Positions 33,327 through 44,719 of a stretch of 64,000 nucleotides of DNA are shown in pieces (the stretch's first letter is position 1; each line of letters begins with the position of its first letter). The DNA is from Miltochrista miniata. Its lineage: Eukaryota; Arthropoda; Insecta; Lepidoptera; Erebidae. The translations under genes and the position numbers were made by a program. Under the pieces are notes generated by a model that saw only the letters and a program-made list of their open reading frames with translations, ran no database searches and had not been told where the DNA came from. The stretch is taken from positions 6,901,498 through 6,965,497 of the forward strand of contig OW121765.1 of assembly GCA_933228765.1 (NCBI GenBank), written 5' to 3'.

Positions 33327-33586
33327 GAAAACAATAAATATTTGTGGACAATCTCACACAACATCGTCTCGCCTAAATTAAGCTAATATAAGCTTGTGCT
33401 ATGGGATTTAGATGACTGATAAACATACTTATATATTTTTAAATACATACATGTTATACATAGAAAACAACCAAACTCCGAAACAAACATTTGTGGATCA
33501 CACAAATATTTGAACCAGCCTGGGAATCGAACCCAGGACCTCAAGTGCGGCTGGCAGTAACACTACCGACTACGCCACAGAGGCAG
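33327..33586 (-). mobile_element. tRNA-derived SINE, older copy
   Basis: Minus strand: CTGCCTCTGTGGCGTAGTCG head, B box GGTTCGATTCC, same body as 10518 but clearly more diverged. Confidence 0.7.
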
Positions 33587-35914
33587 TCAAAAGAATCGAA
33601 ATCGACAATCACTGCAGTAAGCAAATTTCACTATGGCTGCAACCATCAGATGAGCCGTACGCTTGTCTGCTAATTTAGAAGTGTAAAAAGATCAAAAAAA
33701 AAACATTCAAAAATAAATATTGCGGAAATTTCATCAGCCCTTTTTTGTTGTAACTTTTATTAATGACACCAATGGTACATAAGTGTGTCATCAGTTGGGT
33801 AAATCTATGTCTAAAAAACTGTAAATCAAACAAAAAAGCAAATATTCTGACGTGGACAGCATCTAAACAACTAACGTGAATAAAACATAACCTTAATTTA
33901 GCGGCGCCCTTAACCTAACAATGAATTGACGCAACGGAAACAAACTTTTACTTCAATTTAAGTTTTTAATCTAGAAATTCATTGTTACTTTGTTTGTGAT
34001 AACGTGAGCAGTGATGGCGCTAGGAGTCTTTGATACGGAAATAAATTCTATAAGAATAAAAGACGATCATAAATATTACCTACTGTACCTACCTATTTTC
34101 AAAAGTGTCTTCTTTGAAAGACTATTGGTTCACTGTTGTCGGGCATTGGGTCCTTGACCTTAGTAGACTTTAGGTTCTAATGAATTGTCTATGATCTCAT
34201 AAAATAACGTTCCATTTTTCTCGATTTTGAGCACTGCTCAGTTGATAAAATCGATTTGTATTTTACCATAATAATAACTTTTTAGTAATACTAAAGTATT
34301 TGTAATGTATTACTTAAGTAGTTTTTTTTAAATAAACTTATTTAAGACTCAAAATATTATAATACTTAAATAAATGTGTTTATTAAAATTAAGCGATTAC
34401 GTAAGCAGTATGCGTAAAGTCGGAATATCCATTTATCCAACAAAACAAAAAAAGATGTTTATCTATACACGACAGAATTTGTGAATCTATTATTGTTCCC
34501 AATTTATTTCAAAGAAATAAGTAGCAATGAAACCAGGATAAAAATGAAATGAAATCTTCAATGAAAGGCGAAGCAGGGTATCCTTTCGATGTACAATAAT
34601 ATGATGGATGGAGGTCACAAAATTTGGAGTGAAGCTATGTAAGTACAATCGTGCAATGTCTTGTAATAATCAACATTAGGTAAATCGATAGATCGGCTTA
34701 GAAGATTCCCAGGTCTAGTTATAAGCTAAGATGAGAAATTCATTCAGAAATTCACATTCTCAGGGTACCTACTCAGACCCTCAAAGAGGCAAAGTTAGTT
34801 TTCAGTGGATAAAAGACTATAGAGTTCTAGCTCCTAAACTGCTGTTATGAAAGTAGTAGGTGGTAGATTTTAAAATGAATAAGTAATATGTATTTGTAAT
34901 ACTCAGCAGTAAGTTGTTCTTTCTCCGTGAGTGCTACTGTTGGTGGGTTGCTACTGGTCAGTCCTAGAACAACAGAAACTCTTCATTCTCTTCATTTACC
35001 TAATGCATTGTAACATGTAATAATGAAATATAAACATTTGTTACAATAAAAAATCTTTGCGTATTGCTAAAAAAATCTTAAACGTTTGCGCAACAAAAAA
35101 ATATATTTATTGTAAAAACTTGTTGGACATATCATAACAGTTCATCAGTTTAGTTAGTCGGAGTGGAAAGAAATGTATCAATAGCTGTAATGTTTAGGTA
35201 CTTGTGTTTTAGTTTTTGTTAATACAAACTGTTGCATTTATTTCAGGTTTGACCAGTACCATAGCCTCTGTAAAAAGGAGTATACTTTTACACCAGGATC
35301 ACAAATATGAATTTTTCAAGTCTGGCTACTTTCAACATCATCCTAACATGTTCCTGTATCCCCCAACATTACAGCGTTGGGTATTTTTTAAATTGTTGTT
35401 TTCTTTGTAAGTGGGTAATTTTATGATTTAATAAAACTCATTGTATTGATGATAACTTTCATTTATTTCATTGTTTAAGTATGTACTTATAGTATTTCTG
35501 CTGCTAATATTCTCTACTGGGTGTAACGTGACTCCTCCGTTTATATATACACCAGTATTGAAGCTAACCTAACCTGCAAGTAGTGCACCTGTTGGCTGTC
35601 AAATGTCATTCTGCATAAGGTTGGGAAGTTAAACAACAGTGACTTCCAACATTCCAAATACTCCCGCTCTAAAGGAGAGTATTGCGAGTAGCTTATGGTC
35701 ACTCAACCTCAACCAAACTTAATTTTTGTAAAAGATCTGTAAAAATATTAGTAAAATAATTTTGGCTACTTTTGTATGAATGCAAATAGTTTGAACTGTG
35801 ACCAGAAAATTGTGCAACTGTCACTTCAGCCGTTGGCATGATACCCACAAGGCATCATTGAGGTTTGTTGACGGATCTTCAATACTTGCATTGCACATGG
35901 TGTGTAGTATGGTG
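33587..35914. other. 2.3 kb without recognised feature
   Basis: AT-rich. A short block near 33605-33650 resembles the 5S-like module described at 37425. Small ORFs have no recognisable motifs. It is the longest stretch here that looks like ordinary unique sequence. Confidence 0.4.
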
Positions 35915-36365
35915 TTGTTTTTGTTGTCTTGGAAGGGGGGGGGTTGCAGTGCAGCACTCTATAATTATAAAAAGAGAGACGGTGCAAAGTATGAAATTCT
36001 TATTGAAGTCTTGAAAGGGACCGGGGGGAGGGGGGTTTCAGTAGGGTTGCACTATAAATTATAATAAGAGAGATGGTGCAAAGTATTAAATTGTTAATAT
36101 TGTTATTGAAGTCTTGAAAGGGACCGGGGGGGTCTGCAGTGAGGTAGCACTATAAATTATAAAAAGAGAAATGGTGCAAAGTATTAAATTGTTATTGAAG
36201 TCTTGAAAGGGACCGGGGGGGGTGGTCTGCAGTGAGGTAGCACTATAAATTATAAAAAGAGAGATGGTGCAAAGTATTAAATTCTTATTGTTGTCTGGGA
36301 AGGGACCGGGGGGGGGGGGGCGTTTGCAGTGCATGCACTCTATAATTATAAAAAGAGAGATTTGA
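35915..36365. repeat. G-rich minisatellite, about five units
   Basis: Units of about 90-115 bp share GTCTTGAAAGGGACCGGGGG, a GCAGT(G)AGGTAGCACT-like block and TATAAAAAGAGAGATGGTGC. Each unit carries a run of 6-13 G. Unit lengths differ by small insertions. Confidence 0.85.
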
Positions 36366-36835
36366 TTGTGGACTGAAACTGACCTTATAAGACTGTAGCA
36401 GTAGGTACTCGGCAGTGGCTCTTGCTTTTTTAAATGTAGCATATTACCTACTGAAATGCTGCAGGTCCTTCCTCATTATGAGCTCAAGGTAGTATCTTAC
36501 TGGAATAGTAAAACACCGTTTATCTGCTGTTAGGTAGGTACCTATATGCAAATTTAATGTACTTATAGCATAGACATAACACGCGTTATACCTAATTCTA
36601 TGGTTAAAGTGAATGAACCGTGCACACTCTTATTTGTTTTCCACTTTGAAATAAATAAAGAAAACTGAAAACTTAATAATATTGTTTTAGTCTAATTATC
36701 TAGGTAATAAAGGTACTTCTATTTATATCTATTTTTATTAGAATAGATTTTTCAAACATGTGTCATAATAAAAAAAAAAGAAAAAGAGCTAAGGAGTATT
36801 AATATGAACTATGGGGCAATTAGCCGCCAAAATAT
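36366..36835. other. no feature recognised
   Basis: AT-rich, apparently unique. Confidence 0.4.
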
Positions 36836-37142
36836 TTTTCTACCCCATTTTAACCACTTTAAAAGATAAATTTTAATAAAATACAAAATACGTCTCTCAT
36901 CAATTCAGTTAAAGATGTTTCCTGCCAATTTTGAAGAAGATCGGACCAAGGAATCACGTTGTCCCATACAAACTTTGCAGCCCTTGTTTACCCCCTTAGG
37001 AGTGGAATTTTCAAAAATCCCTTCTTATTGCTCGCCTACGTCACATAAGGAGCATTTTGTGCAAAATTTCATGATTTTAGACCCAGCGGTTTAGGCTGTG
37101 CGTTGATCGTCAGTCAGTCAGTTCTTGTTTTTATATATATAG
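36836..37142 (-). mobile_element. Helitron-like relic, second family
   Basis: Right edge on the minus strand is TATCTATATATATAAAAACA; internal GCACAAAATTTCATGATTTT block and a GTCAGTCAGTCAG tract fit Helitron-type repeats. The 3' hairpin and CTAG end are not recognisable. Confidence 0.4.
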
Positions 37143-37306
37143 ATAAAGCGTTCGAGAATCAGCTTTTTGACCCTTTCAGAAGAAAAGAAAATGTGTCTTA
37201 GCAACAAATAATAAGGAAATCCGTTGCTAAGATTCTGCAAATTTTCAAAATATGTTAATTTTGATATTCAAGCATCTTATATTTTATTATAATATACAAA
37301 CTTATT

Positions 37307-37345
37307 CCTTGTAGGGGTAGTCAGAGGCATGCTATGCTCCAACAT
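37307..37345 (+). repeat. short dispersed GGGGTAGGCAGAGGCA motif
   Basis: TAGGGGTAGTCAGAGGCATG is shared with about 40455 and, reversed, with about 42800. Confidence 0.4.
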
Positions 37346-37424
37346 TACACTGGTAGCCTGTTGTCCCAGGTAAGCCTATTTCTGTGTTGAAACAGATAGA
37401 ATTTAATCGCTTGTGTTGTGTGTA

Positions 37425-37713
37425 GATGATCGCTGCGTTCAGCATCTTATCCTATGGTCAGTCCGGAGATGGATGATCGTTTGTGGCATTTCAATTTACG
37501 AGTGATTCTGGGTAACACGTTTTAAAACGATGATCCTTGCTAACAGTTACATGAAAGTCGTTAAGCCGTGCTGGTGGTCTTATATGCGATTTGAAAAGTT
37601 TCATTTAGTCTAGTGATAGATCTGTCCAGTTCAATAAGGTAATAAGCTCAAAAGTTACCAATGTAATGTAAACTATGGGTGTTATTTTGCCTGAAATAAA
37701 CATTTATTTTTTT
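37425..37713 (+). mobile_element. possible 5S rRNA-derived SINE
   Basis: GATGATCGCTGCGTTCAGCA followed by GTCAGTCCGGAGATGGATGA resembles the internal promoter region of 5S rRNA (GATCACCGAAATTAAGCA and TTAGATGGGGGACCGC). It ends TGAAATAAACATTTATTTTT like a retroposon tail. Similar modules: 42166-42245 and 47705-47835. Confidence 0.45.
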
Positions 37714-37714
37714 A

Positions 37715-38331
37715 CTAGCTGACCCTCGCAACTTCGTTTACGTCACATAAGGTGTACGAATGGCGGGGTACTTCTTCATGAGACTCATCAAGCAGCGTGT
37801 GAAACGGCCCTGTTGGCGTGGACTGAATTGTTTTAGAATCGACTAAGCCAACACGCCCGTTTAGACTCACTTTCAAAAGAAACGTTGAATTCTAGATTTA
37901 CCGAAAGTTGAGATGCCCCTAATTTCTGAACTACATAACCCTCAATATTGAAAATTGTATGGAATAATGCTTAAAGTACTCCCTTTCAGACACCAAACAA
38001 ATATTTGAAATCAAACCACGCAGTGAGAAATTATAGCTAAAAACCTATTTTGCCTTTCATCCCCTCTCCTGAAGGAACCGCGCAAAATATCGGGATCAAA
38101 AGTATCTAAGAACCTTCCTCGGACTATAAGCTTAGATCGTACAAAGTATCATTCAAATCGGTTCAGTAGTTTCGGCGTGATACTTAGTCGGGATACAGAC
38201 AGACAGACATGAAAATTTTAAATTACATTTTCGGCTTCAGTATCGATTAGAGAACGCCCTACACTTAAAATTTTCAAAATATCTTCCATGTACAGACTCC
38301 CGACCCTCTACAGTTTTATTATAAGTATAGA
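37715..38331 (-). mobile_element. non-autonomous Helitron, 617 bp
   Basis: Minus strand: TCTATACTTATAATAAAACT start preceded by A, CGTAAACGAAGTTGCG hairpin, GGGTCAGCTAG then T. Full-length; truncated relatives at 57000 and 61725. Confidence 0.85.
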
Positions 38332-38698
38332 TTATCATTATTTATTAGGAACTAAATATAATTGATAAAAATGTGGTCGTCAAGTACGCCTCTGTCTACA
38401 TAATTCAAGAAAACCGCATGACTTTATAGCATGTAAGCATACTTCGTGTATTAAACACTTGTTCTTAATACACATACTTAACCCTGTTAGCGTCGCCACA
38501 ACATTATTAATTCCGACAAAGACAAATTACTTACTACACAAACATTCCTGAACTAAATTTTCAAACGACGAACATACCCTTAATTTCTATGAGTAAACAC
38601 AGGCGAAACCACTTTAAGGGTTATAACGAGCTTAATCAGAATAAAAGTAAAGTTTAGAAAAGACAGTTTGTGGGTTTGCTCTGCCTATATACTTGCTT
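38332..38698. other. no feature recognised
   Basis: AT-rich, apparently unique. Confidence 0.4.
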
Positions 38699-38900
38699 TT
38701 TAGGGTTCCGTACCTAAAGGGGAAAACGGAAGCCTGTCACTGAGACTACGCTATCCGTCTGTCTGTCTGTCTGTCCGTTCATCTATTCGTATGTCTGTCA
38801 CAAGGCTCTCATCTCATCATCCGTGATAGCCAGGCAAGTAAAATGTTCAGAGCTATCATTAATACTCTCAATTGTCGGCACTTGATGGAACTTGGTGAAA
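38699..38900 (-). mobile_element. CCGGCCAAG repeat, truncated
   Basis: TTTTTAGGGTTCCGTACC then (CTGT)n and a CGTGATAGCC block, the reverse of the family's 3' half. Confidence 0.55.
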
Positions 38901-38998
38901 TTAGCTTTCAAGCAAATTAAATTGTGAAGTGTAAGGGCAAAAGTTTGTTTTAATAATGTGTTTAGAGCTAGTCTATACTAATATAATAAAGAGAAAAG

Positions 38999-39391
38999 GA
39001 AGGAGTTTTTAAGTGGCAGTGGGCTGGCAACATCTGCAGGAGAACCGATGGTCGGTGGAGCAAACGAGTTCTAGAGTGAAGACCGCGACTTGATACACGT
39101 GGGCTAGTACGACCCACCGGCAGATGCACCGATGACCTGAAATAGGTGGCAGGGAGTGACTGGATGTGGAAAGCGCATGACCGTGTATTTGTTTTTTAAC
39201 GTGAGGTAAAATCCTTCATGGATGCTATGCCGGACTCCCACCGACTAAAAAATCTCACGTAACGCCCTACAGCCTATGGTTGAGAGCCCCGGGTAAGCCC
39301 TCGGAAGGATGTACCAGGACTGTGTATTGTCGCGGAATATGGAAGAGACCTAGTCCAGCAGTGGAGTGCAATAGGCTCATTTGATGGATTG
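38999..39391 (+). mobile_element. RTE 3' fragment inserted in a Helitron
   Basis: AAGTGGCAGTGGGCTGGC, GTTCTAGAGTGAAGACCGCG and GAGACCTAGTCCAGCAGTGG correspond to the RTE ORF2 end (LKWQWAGH...VLEWRP...GE.YVQQW), now frameshifted. Flanks AAAGAGAAAAG (38988) and AAAGAGGAAAG (39392) are an 11-bp duplication with one mismatch. Confidence 0.8.
39190..39317 (-). mobile_element. R1-like 3' UTR inserted in the RTE fragment
   Basis: Flanked by GACCGTGTATT (39179-39189) and GACTGTGTATT (39318-39328). Minus strand ends CACGTTAAAAAACA. Only 128 bp. Confidence 0.85.
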
Positions 39392-39560
39392 AAAGAGGAA
39401 AGATTTGATTGTTCTTTTCTGTAATCTATTACTCGGCCGATTTGAAAAATTCTTTCACTGTTAGGAAGCTACACTATCCGTGGTTAGGTACATAGGCTAT
39501 TTTATTCCCGTATTTCTCGGGAACGGGAGCTACGAAAGTGAAATCACGCGACATCGGATA

Positions 39561-39777
39561 GTGTTCAGTAAAATGTATTCAACGCGTGTTATTCATAAAC
39601 TTAAATGTATATTTTGACAATGTCAATTACTGCTAGTTACATCAGCACAAATGGAAATTCCATGTTTGTTGTGACGAAATGGTGACATCTAATTGACTCA
39701 AAGCTTTTTAGTTTGAAAACCTGATTTTTTTTAGGAATAATAATTATACAGGGTCATTTGTAAAACACCAGCAACCT
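39561..39777. other. short unannotated stretch
   Basis: 39590-39730 shares a block with 24405-24475 (see there). Confidence 0.4.
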
Positions 39778-39785
39778 GTCAGGAC

Positions 39786-40689
39786 CAGTGGCGGCTGTAC
39801 CTTAAGTGCGCTCGTGCGGTGAACCACCAGTTCAAAAGATATAAAAATTACGAAATTACGACCCCTTTAATATTTAATTACCTACCATTAGGTATGTAAG
39901 TAACCTATTCTTACAAAAACTTAAAACAAATAACATACCTATCATTGTGACGAAACAAATTAAGCTCTTTGCTACACTACTAAAGCCTAAATTCCCTGTA
40001 AAAAACATCGGCGTGCGTTTTCCCGAGCGCACGAGAACGGCCCATACAACTTGTACTATATCCGAGCTAAAACGCCTGGCGCGTGAGACAAAGCATAGTT
40101 CATAGAAAATGTACCGAGCGATGAGCCTGATTTCGTGCGCCGCACGCGTTAGGGAAAACCGAACTTTACCCGAGAGCACCCGATGTTTTGTTTGACGAAT
40201 TCGAATTCTCCCGGTATTGTTTCGCTGTATGTATGTATCTGTGAGTTCTGTGACGGGTTAAATATTTATTGTTTGATTTTTAGATTGTTAGTTTTTTATT
40301 TATTTTGATCTTAGTTCTTTTCTATATTTCTTTTCTTTAATAAACAAATATTTATTTATTTATTAAAGAAAAGAAAATATTGCTTGTAAAGTGTCTGGGG
40401 TGTGTTAACAAAACTTTTCAAAATAAACATACTGCATACATATGAATGCATTTATCCCCGAAGGGGTAGGCAGAGGCATAGTATACACCCACGTTTGTGC
40501 TTATAGTTTTATCTCAGATTAAAATAATAACATTTTATGTCCCACGTAATAGGTAGGTGGTCAGCCTAATGCCGGGATTCAAAATAAAGTTGATATAAAA
40601 TTGGCGGGACCACCAAGGCTCTTATTAAATTTAAAACTAGAGAGCAAGTAAAGTGCACCACCAGTTTGAGTACCCACCAGCCGCCACTG
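39786..40689. mobile_element. non-autonomous hAT-type transposon
   Basis: Starts CAGTGGCGGCTG and ends with its reverse complement. Flanked by identical 8-bp repeats GTCAGGAC at 39778-39785 and 40690-40697. Eight-base duplications and CAGTG-type termini fit hAT. Longer subterminal similarity (CACCAGTT blocks near both ends) supports one element. The interior encodes no transposase; it holds a hairpin at 40326-40378 (CTTTTCTTTAATAAA arms) and a dispersed GGGGTAGGCAGAGGCA motif near 40457. Confidence 0.75.
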
Positions 40690-40749
40690 GTCAGGACTAG
40701 ACAGCTACCATCATAAAGAACTACATCTGGTATACCACTAGGTAATGGT

Positions 40750-41681
40750 GGGATGCGGGGTCCTACTAACATCTTAAGGACCCCAATGGGTCGGATCCTC
40801 CTCGTGGTGCATCCTGGGCAACGGAGTAGCGACCACTCCCCTTCCTCTGTGGGGGAGTTGTGCTACTCTGGCTAATTCCGTGGGTTGCTCGGTGGTGTGT
40901 GTTGCTGCCGGCCGTGCCGTTATTCACGGCCGACAGCAGCAATGCTGGGTCGCCGTCGCTTCGCCACCTTTGCTGGCGAGACGATGGTGGCAAAGTGGGA
41001 GAGGCACTGCGTGGGGGGCGGGAGTTTGGGTAAATGCTCCTGCCCTGCCATGCAGTTCGGGCTGCTGGTCGTGAATAACGGCGCGACCGGCGGCAACAGT
41101 GCTGGGCCGCTGTCACCTCGCCAGTTGACGAGGTGATGGCGGCAAAGCGGGAGGTGCACTGTGCGGGGGAGCGGGAGTAACGGATAATGCTCCCGCTCTG
41201 CCGTGCAGTTCGGGGGCGCCGCGGTGAGGAGTCACTGCGCGCCCCCGATTGTTTATTGACCATGGGCGTAAGGTCGGGGGACCCCGCCCACCAACGGTCA
41301 CATGGCGGTGGGCACCTTTCCCGTGTTCCGGGGGTGCCCATTAGCGCACGCCTGCGCCAGCCGCTCTCTGTCTCCTCTATTACAGAGGGGCGCTCGAGAG
41401 CGGTGCAGGCGTGGTCTTCAGCTCCTTAGGGAGCTTTGGGGAGCCGCCCATCTGGCTCCCCCGAGGAGAGCCCCGAATAAACGGGGCGCCCCTAGCCGGG
41501 TCGACGTGAATAATCTTTTGATATCCCTCGGCCCGGCTAAAGGGTGAGGAGGAACACCGCGGGGTTTAGTGGGTAGGACGGTCCATTCCGGACCGGGCCG
41601 GGAGTCCCACACACCATCCTAGCTGCCCCCGCAGCTGGGATGAAGGCGCGTAAAGGCGTTCCCCGCGTCAACAAAAAAAAA
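40750..41681 (+). mobile_element. GC-rich LINE insertion with 16-bp target duplication
   Basis: Flanked by ACCACTAGGTAATGGT at 40734-40749 and 41682-41697. Ends with CCCCGCGTCAAC and ten A. It is far more GC-rich than its surroundings. Inside, two units of about 155 bp recur imperfectly (GCAATGCTGGGTCGCC near 40939 and ACAGTGCTGGGCCGCTGTC near 41096). Overlapping long frames on both strands are by-products of GC content; none shows LINE motifs. Probably a 5'-truncated LINE 3' UTR or a non-autonomous retroposon. Confidence 0.75.
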
Positions 41682-41882
41682 ACCACTAGGTAATGGTAAT
41701 TCGTTTCATATTTTTTTCATACTAAAAAATATTAATCTAATGTATTTTCTGTGCTTTTATTCTATGCGCATCCTCAAGATTACAATGTAAACAAACCTGT
41801 TAAAAATCATAGGTGAATGGGGTGTGGCAGAGTCGCGGGGGTGCGAATTTCAAGAACTTGACCTAATTAACGGCCGGTATTT

Positions 41883-42022
41883 TTACGTGGGGTAAGACGA
41901 CACCCCGCCAGATGGACTGAGGAAGTAAAAAGGGTGCCCATAGAGACTGGATGCTGAAGGCAGAGGACCGTGTATTGTGGAGTAATTTGGGAGCGGCTTA
42001 CGTCCAGCAGTAGGAATTATTA
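41883..42022 (+). mobile_element. RTE 3' fragment
   Basis: GACACCCCGCCAGATGGACT, GTGTATTGTGGAGTAATTTG and CTTACGTCCAGCAGTAGG encode the GRxPARWxD...V.W..LGEAYVQQ tail with small errors. Confidence 0.6.
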
Positions 42023-42140
42023 ATATTTTGTACTGAATACCGAATAGAAGGATCTGTCCTGCAAAAAAGAGGCGTAATTCCATGAAAATATTGCTACAAA
42101 CAAACAGCGGCGTTTGTATTCCCACTCAGATTCTAATGAC

Positions 42141-42199
42141 AGCGTAAAATGCTTAACGCAGTTGTCGTTTCAGACCACTGCGTTAAAGCATTTTACGCT
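42141..42199. repeat. 21-bp hairpin with 16-nt loop
   Basis: AGCGTAAAATGCTTAACGCA and its reverse complement. The right arm runs into a 5S-like module (CAGTCCTGAGATGGGTGACC, 42203-42222). Confidence 0.75.
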
Positions 42200-42439
42200 A
42201 TCAGTCCTGAGATGGGTGACCGCTTGTGACAGTTCCAGTGTTTGTGTAGGTACGTCAATTTGAAGGCTTTTATTTTTTTTAACTTAAGCACTGAGTACAA
42301 GGCGGACTTAACGCCTTAAGCATTATCTACTAGTCTTCCTGAGGGTTATGCAGAGATAAGATTAGGTAGGTGCTCATGCTTAGAGATAGATATGACTAAA
42401 ACTATTTACAAGATAATTTAAGAGGCTTATAATAGGTGG

Positions 42440-42860
42440 CTTAAAAATATTAACACCGGGTTAGTTATATGTGTGTAGTTTACCTCCCATGTGGCGAGGG
42501 GCACCCGTGTAGCAACGAGAAAGAGTACAAAATGTCGCCACCTTAATTCATCCCGAGGGTGTCGTAAGAGGCGACTAAGGGAACACTTTATCAAAACTTG
42601 CGTAGAGAAGGAAAACTCGTAATGAAACCCGGTTGTCAGTAAATTGACAACGCAAAGCCTGGTTGAAGGCCTTATGGGCGGCTTGAAAAATTTCAACTGC
42701 GGGTCGTCACGGCCTGCGCCTGTCCATTTCAATACAGCAGTAGGCTCACCACCCATTACTTGTAACATAAAAGTATAAGGTGAAATGTGAGCGTATACTA
42801 TGCCTCTGCCTACCCTTTCAGAGATAAAGGCGTGACCATATGTATGTACAAGGCCTTGCC
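42440..42860. repeat. dispersed repeat with GCCTCTGCCTACC end
   Basis: Carries CCGAGGGTGTCGTAAGAGGC and GCCTCTGCCTACCCTTTCAG, blocks I recall as common in lepidopteran genomes. The 153-codon minus-strand frame here has no known motif and is probably incidental. Confidence 0.4.
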
Positions 42861-43401
42861 CTATTTTTCGTTTGGCCACGTCGTCCACCTTTTTATTTCT
42901 TTACAAACTCTTTTTTACTATATTTCTTTTCAAACCTTTTATAAGTAAATTAATCACTTAAGTTTATAGGTGATGTTTAAATTCTTGGAATTTCGTGCCC
43001 CAAGTCTAGAATTTGCTTCAAATATCTGACTATCTGAATTATTTCGACATTAATTTAGTACCCATTATACTGGAATCGAATTTACTGGTACTTTGTTCGT
43101 AGAAGCACCTACAGGTAAAGCTATTAATTATATGAAACCTTTACAAGTACCTATAATAACGATTTTGGCTTTTGAAGTTAACCTTTGAGTGTAAATTTTG
43201 GTCACACAGAGTTTAAGGTCTAGATGTAGTAAAAAAAAAGTAATGTTTAATGGAATCTATATCTATAGGTACTAATTTTTTAAAAGAGAAAAGATTTGTT
43301 TTTTTTTGTTTATTTATTTGTTTATTCCATCAAACATCTATGCTTTCAGGTTTCCCTAAAAAAAAAACAAAAAAAAACGTCTTCACCAGCTTGCACACTA
43401 A
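42861..43401. other. no feature recognised
   Basis: AT-rich, apparently unique. Confidence 0.4.
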
Positions 43402-43604
43402 TCTTACTAATATTATAAATGCGAATGTTTGTGAGTGTGGATGTTTGTTACTCTTTCACGCTCGAACGGCTGAACGGATCTGGCTGAAATTTTGTACAGG
43501 GATACATTTTAGTCTGGAATAACACATAGGCTACTTTTTATCCCGGGAATAAGTTCCCACGGGAAGTGAAAATTTACGCGGGCGAAGCTGCGGGCATCAG
43601 CTAG
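43402..43604 (+). mobile_element. non-autonomous Helitron
   Basis: TCTTACTAATATTATAAATG start, ACGCGGGCGAAGCTGCG hairpin, CATCAGCTAG then T. Confidence 0.85.
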
Positions 43605-43605
43605 T

Positions 43606-43867
43606 TTATAATAAATAAATAAATAAATATTCACGAACATTTTCACACAACGCTATCTGATCCCAAAGTAAGCTAGGAACAACCTGCTTGTGTTATGGGT
43701 ATCAGACCACGGATATTAATACTTATATACTTTTTAAACACATAGAAATACCCAGACTCTTGAGACAAACATTTATGGGTCACACAAATATTTGTCTGCG
43801 GTGGGCATCGAACTCACGACCTCCAGCGCCGCAGGCAGTATCGCTACCGACTGCGCCACAGAGGCAG
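43606..43867 (-). mobile_element. tRNA-derived SINE
   Basis: Minus strand: TCTGCCTCTGTGGCGCAGTC head with A box, GAGTTCGATGCCC as a mutated B box, same body and tail as 10518. Inserted directly next to the Helitron end. Confidence 0.75.
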
Positions 43868-43981
43868 ACATTTATGACTAAATTATACACATTTAAAATG
43901 CACCCAAATTTAGAAACGAGCATTAATTGTCGGTCACACAAATTTCTGATTCGACCCGTGGTTCGAACTCGAGACCAATGA

Positions 43982-44164
43982 TCTATATAAAAATCAATGC
44001 CACTTTTCGTTGTAATTTTATAACTCAAGAACGGGCTCACCCATCCAAACCAAATGTTTAGGCTTTGTTCGGACTATTTAGTAGATGGTTTATGTGAAGT
44101 TTGTACAAAATCGGCCGAGCGGTTCTTCATTTATCACGCAAACGAAGTTGCGCGGGTCAGCTAG
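43982..44164 (+). mobile_element. minimal Helitron, 183 bp
   Basis: A then TCTATATAAAAATCAATGCC; CGCAAACGAAGTTGCG hairpin; GGGTCAGCTAG then T. Its 3' end matches the 24529 and 37715 families. Confidence 0.85.
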
Positions 44165-44705
44165 TACTGTATACAAAGACTATAAAATTGCATTATACGG
44201 TATTGTACAAAGTTCTACAAAGTTATGAAATGTCACCTACTCCTTGGCATTTTGACCTTTGACAGACCTGGATTTCTCCATCAATTGTAAAACATAAATT
44301 CAAACCCAGTAACACATAAAACTTCGACTTAAGATAACTTAATAAAACTTGTTATTTCTCCTAAAATTGATTCAGATTTATGTTCCTATAAAAAAATCAA
44401 CGATGAAGGCACAAACCAGAGGTTTCATGTTCATTCAACTACAAGGTATTATTATTTTTTCCCTTTTCATAACGAATACGCTATCATGTTAGTGTGAGTT
44501 GGATACAATCTCTAAACATTGTTTGATTTTCATCCCCTTTGTTGAGAAAAGAAATAAAACACTCCCTTTTATATTTTCGCCGGACACGAAGCTTCCGGAA
44601 CTGAATTTACGGATAGGATAAAAAACGGTGTTTCATGTTTACCCAAATATCAGTGAAAAGAATGTTCAAACGCTTTATTTACAGCAATTAGGAGAGGGAA
44701 AGTAA
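44165..44705. other. no feature recognised
   Basis: AT-rich, apparently unique. Confidence 0.4.
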
Positions 44706-44719
44706 ATGCGATTACTGCT

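Larger units (their letters stand above)
38972..39560 (+). mobile_element. Helitron host of a nested insertion
   Basis: TCTATACTAATATAATAAAG start; after the RTE insertion it resumes with GAAAGATTTGATTGTTC and CCGATTTGAAAAATTCTTTC, colinear with the 50514 Helitron. The CTAG end is degraded. Confidence 0.75.

Noticed and set aside
40766..41341. 191-codon minus-strand frame
   Set aside because: It lies inside a GC-rich retroposon, overlaps frames on both strands and has Pro/Ser/Arg-rich composition without motifs.
42427..42888. 153-codon minus-strand frame
   Set aside because: Within a dispersed repeat; no recognisable domain.
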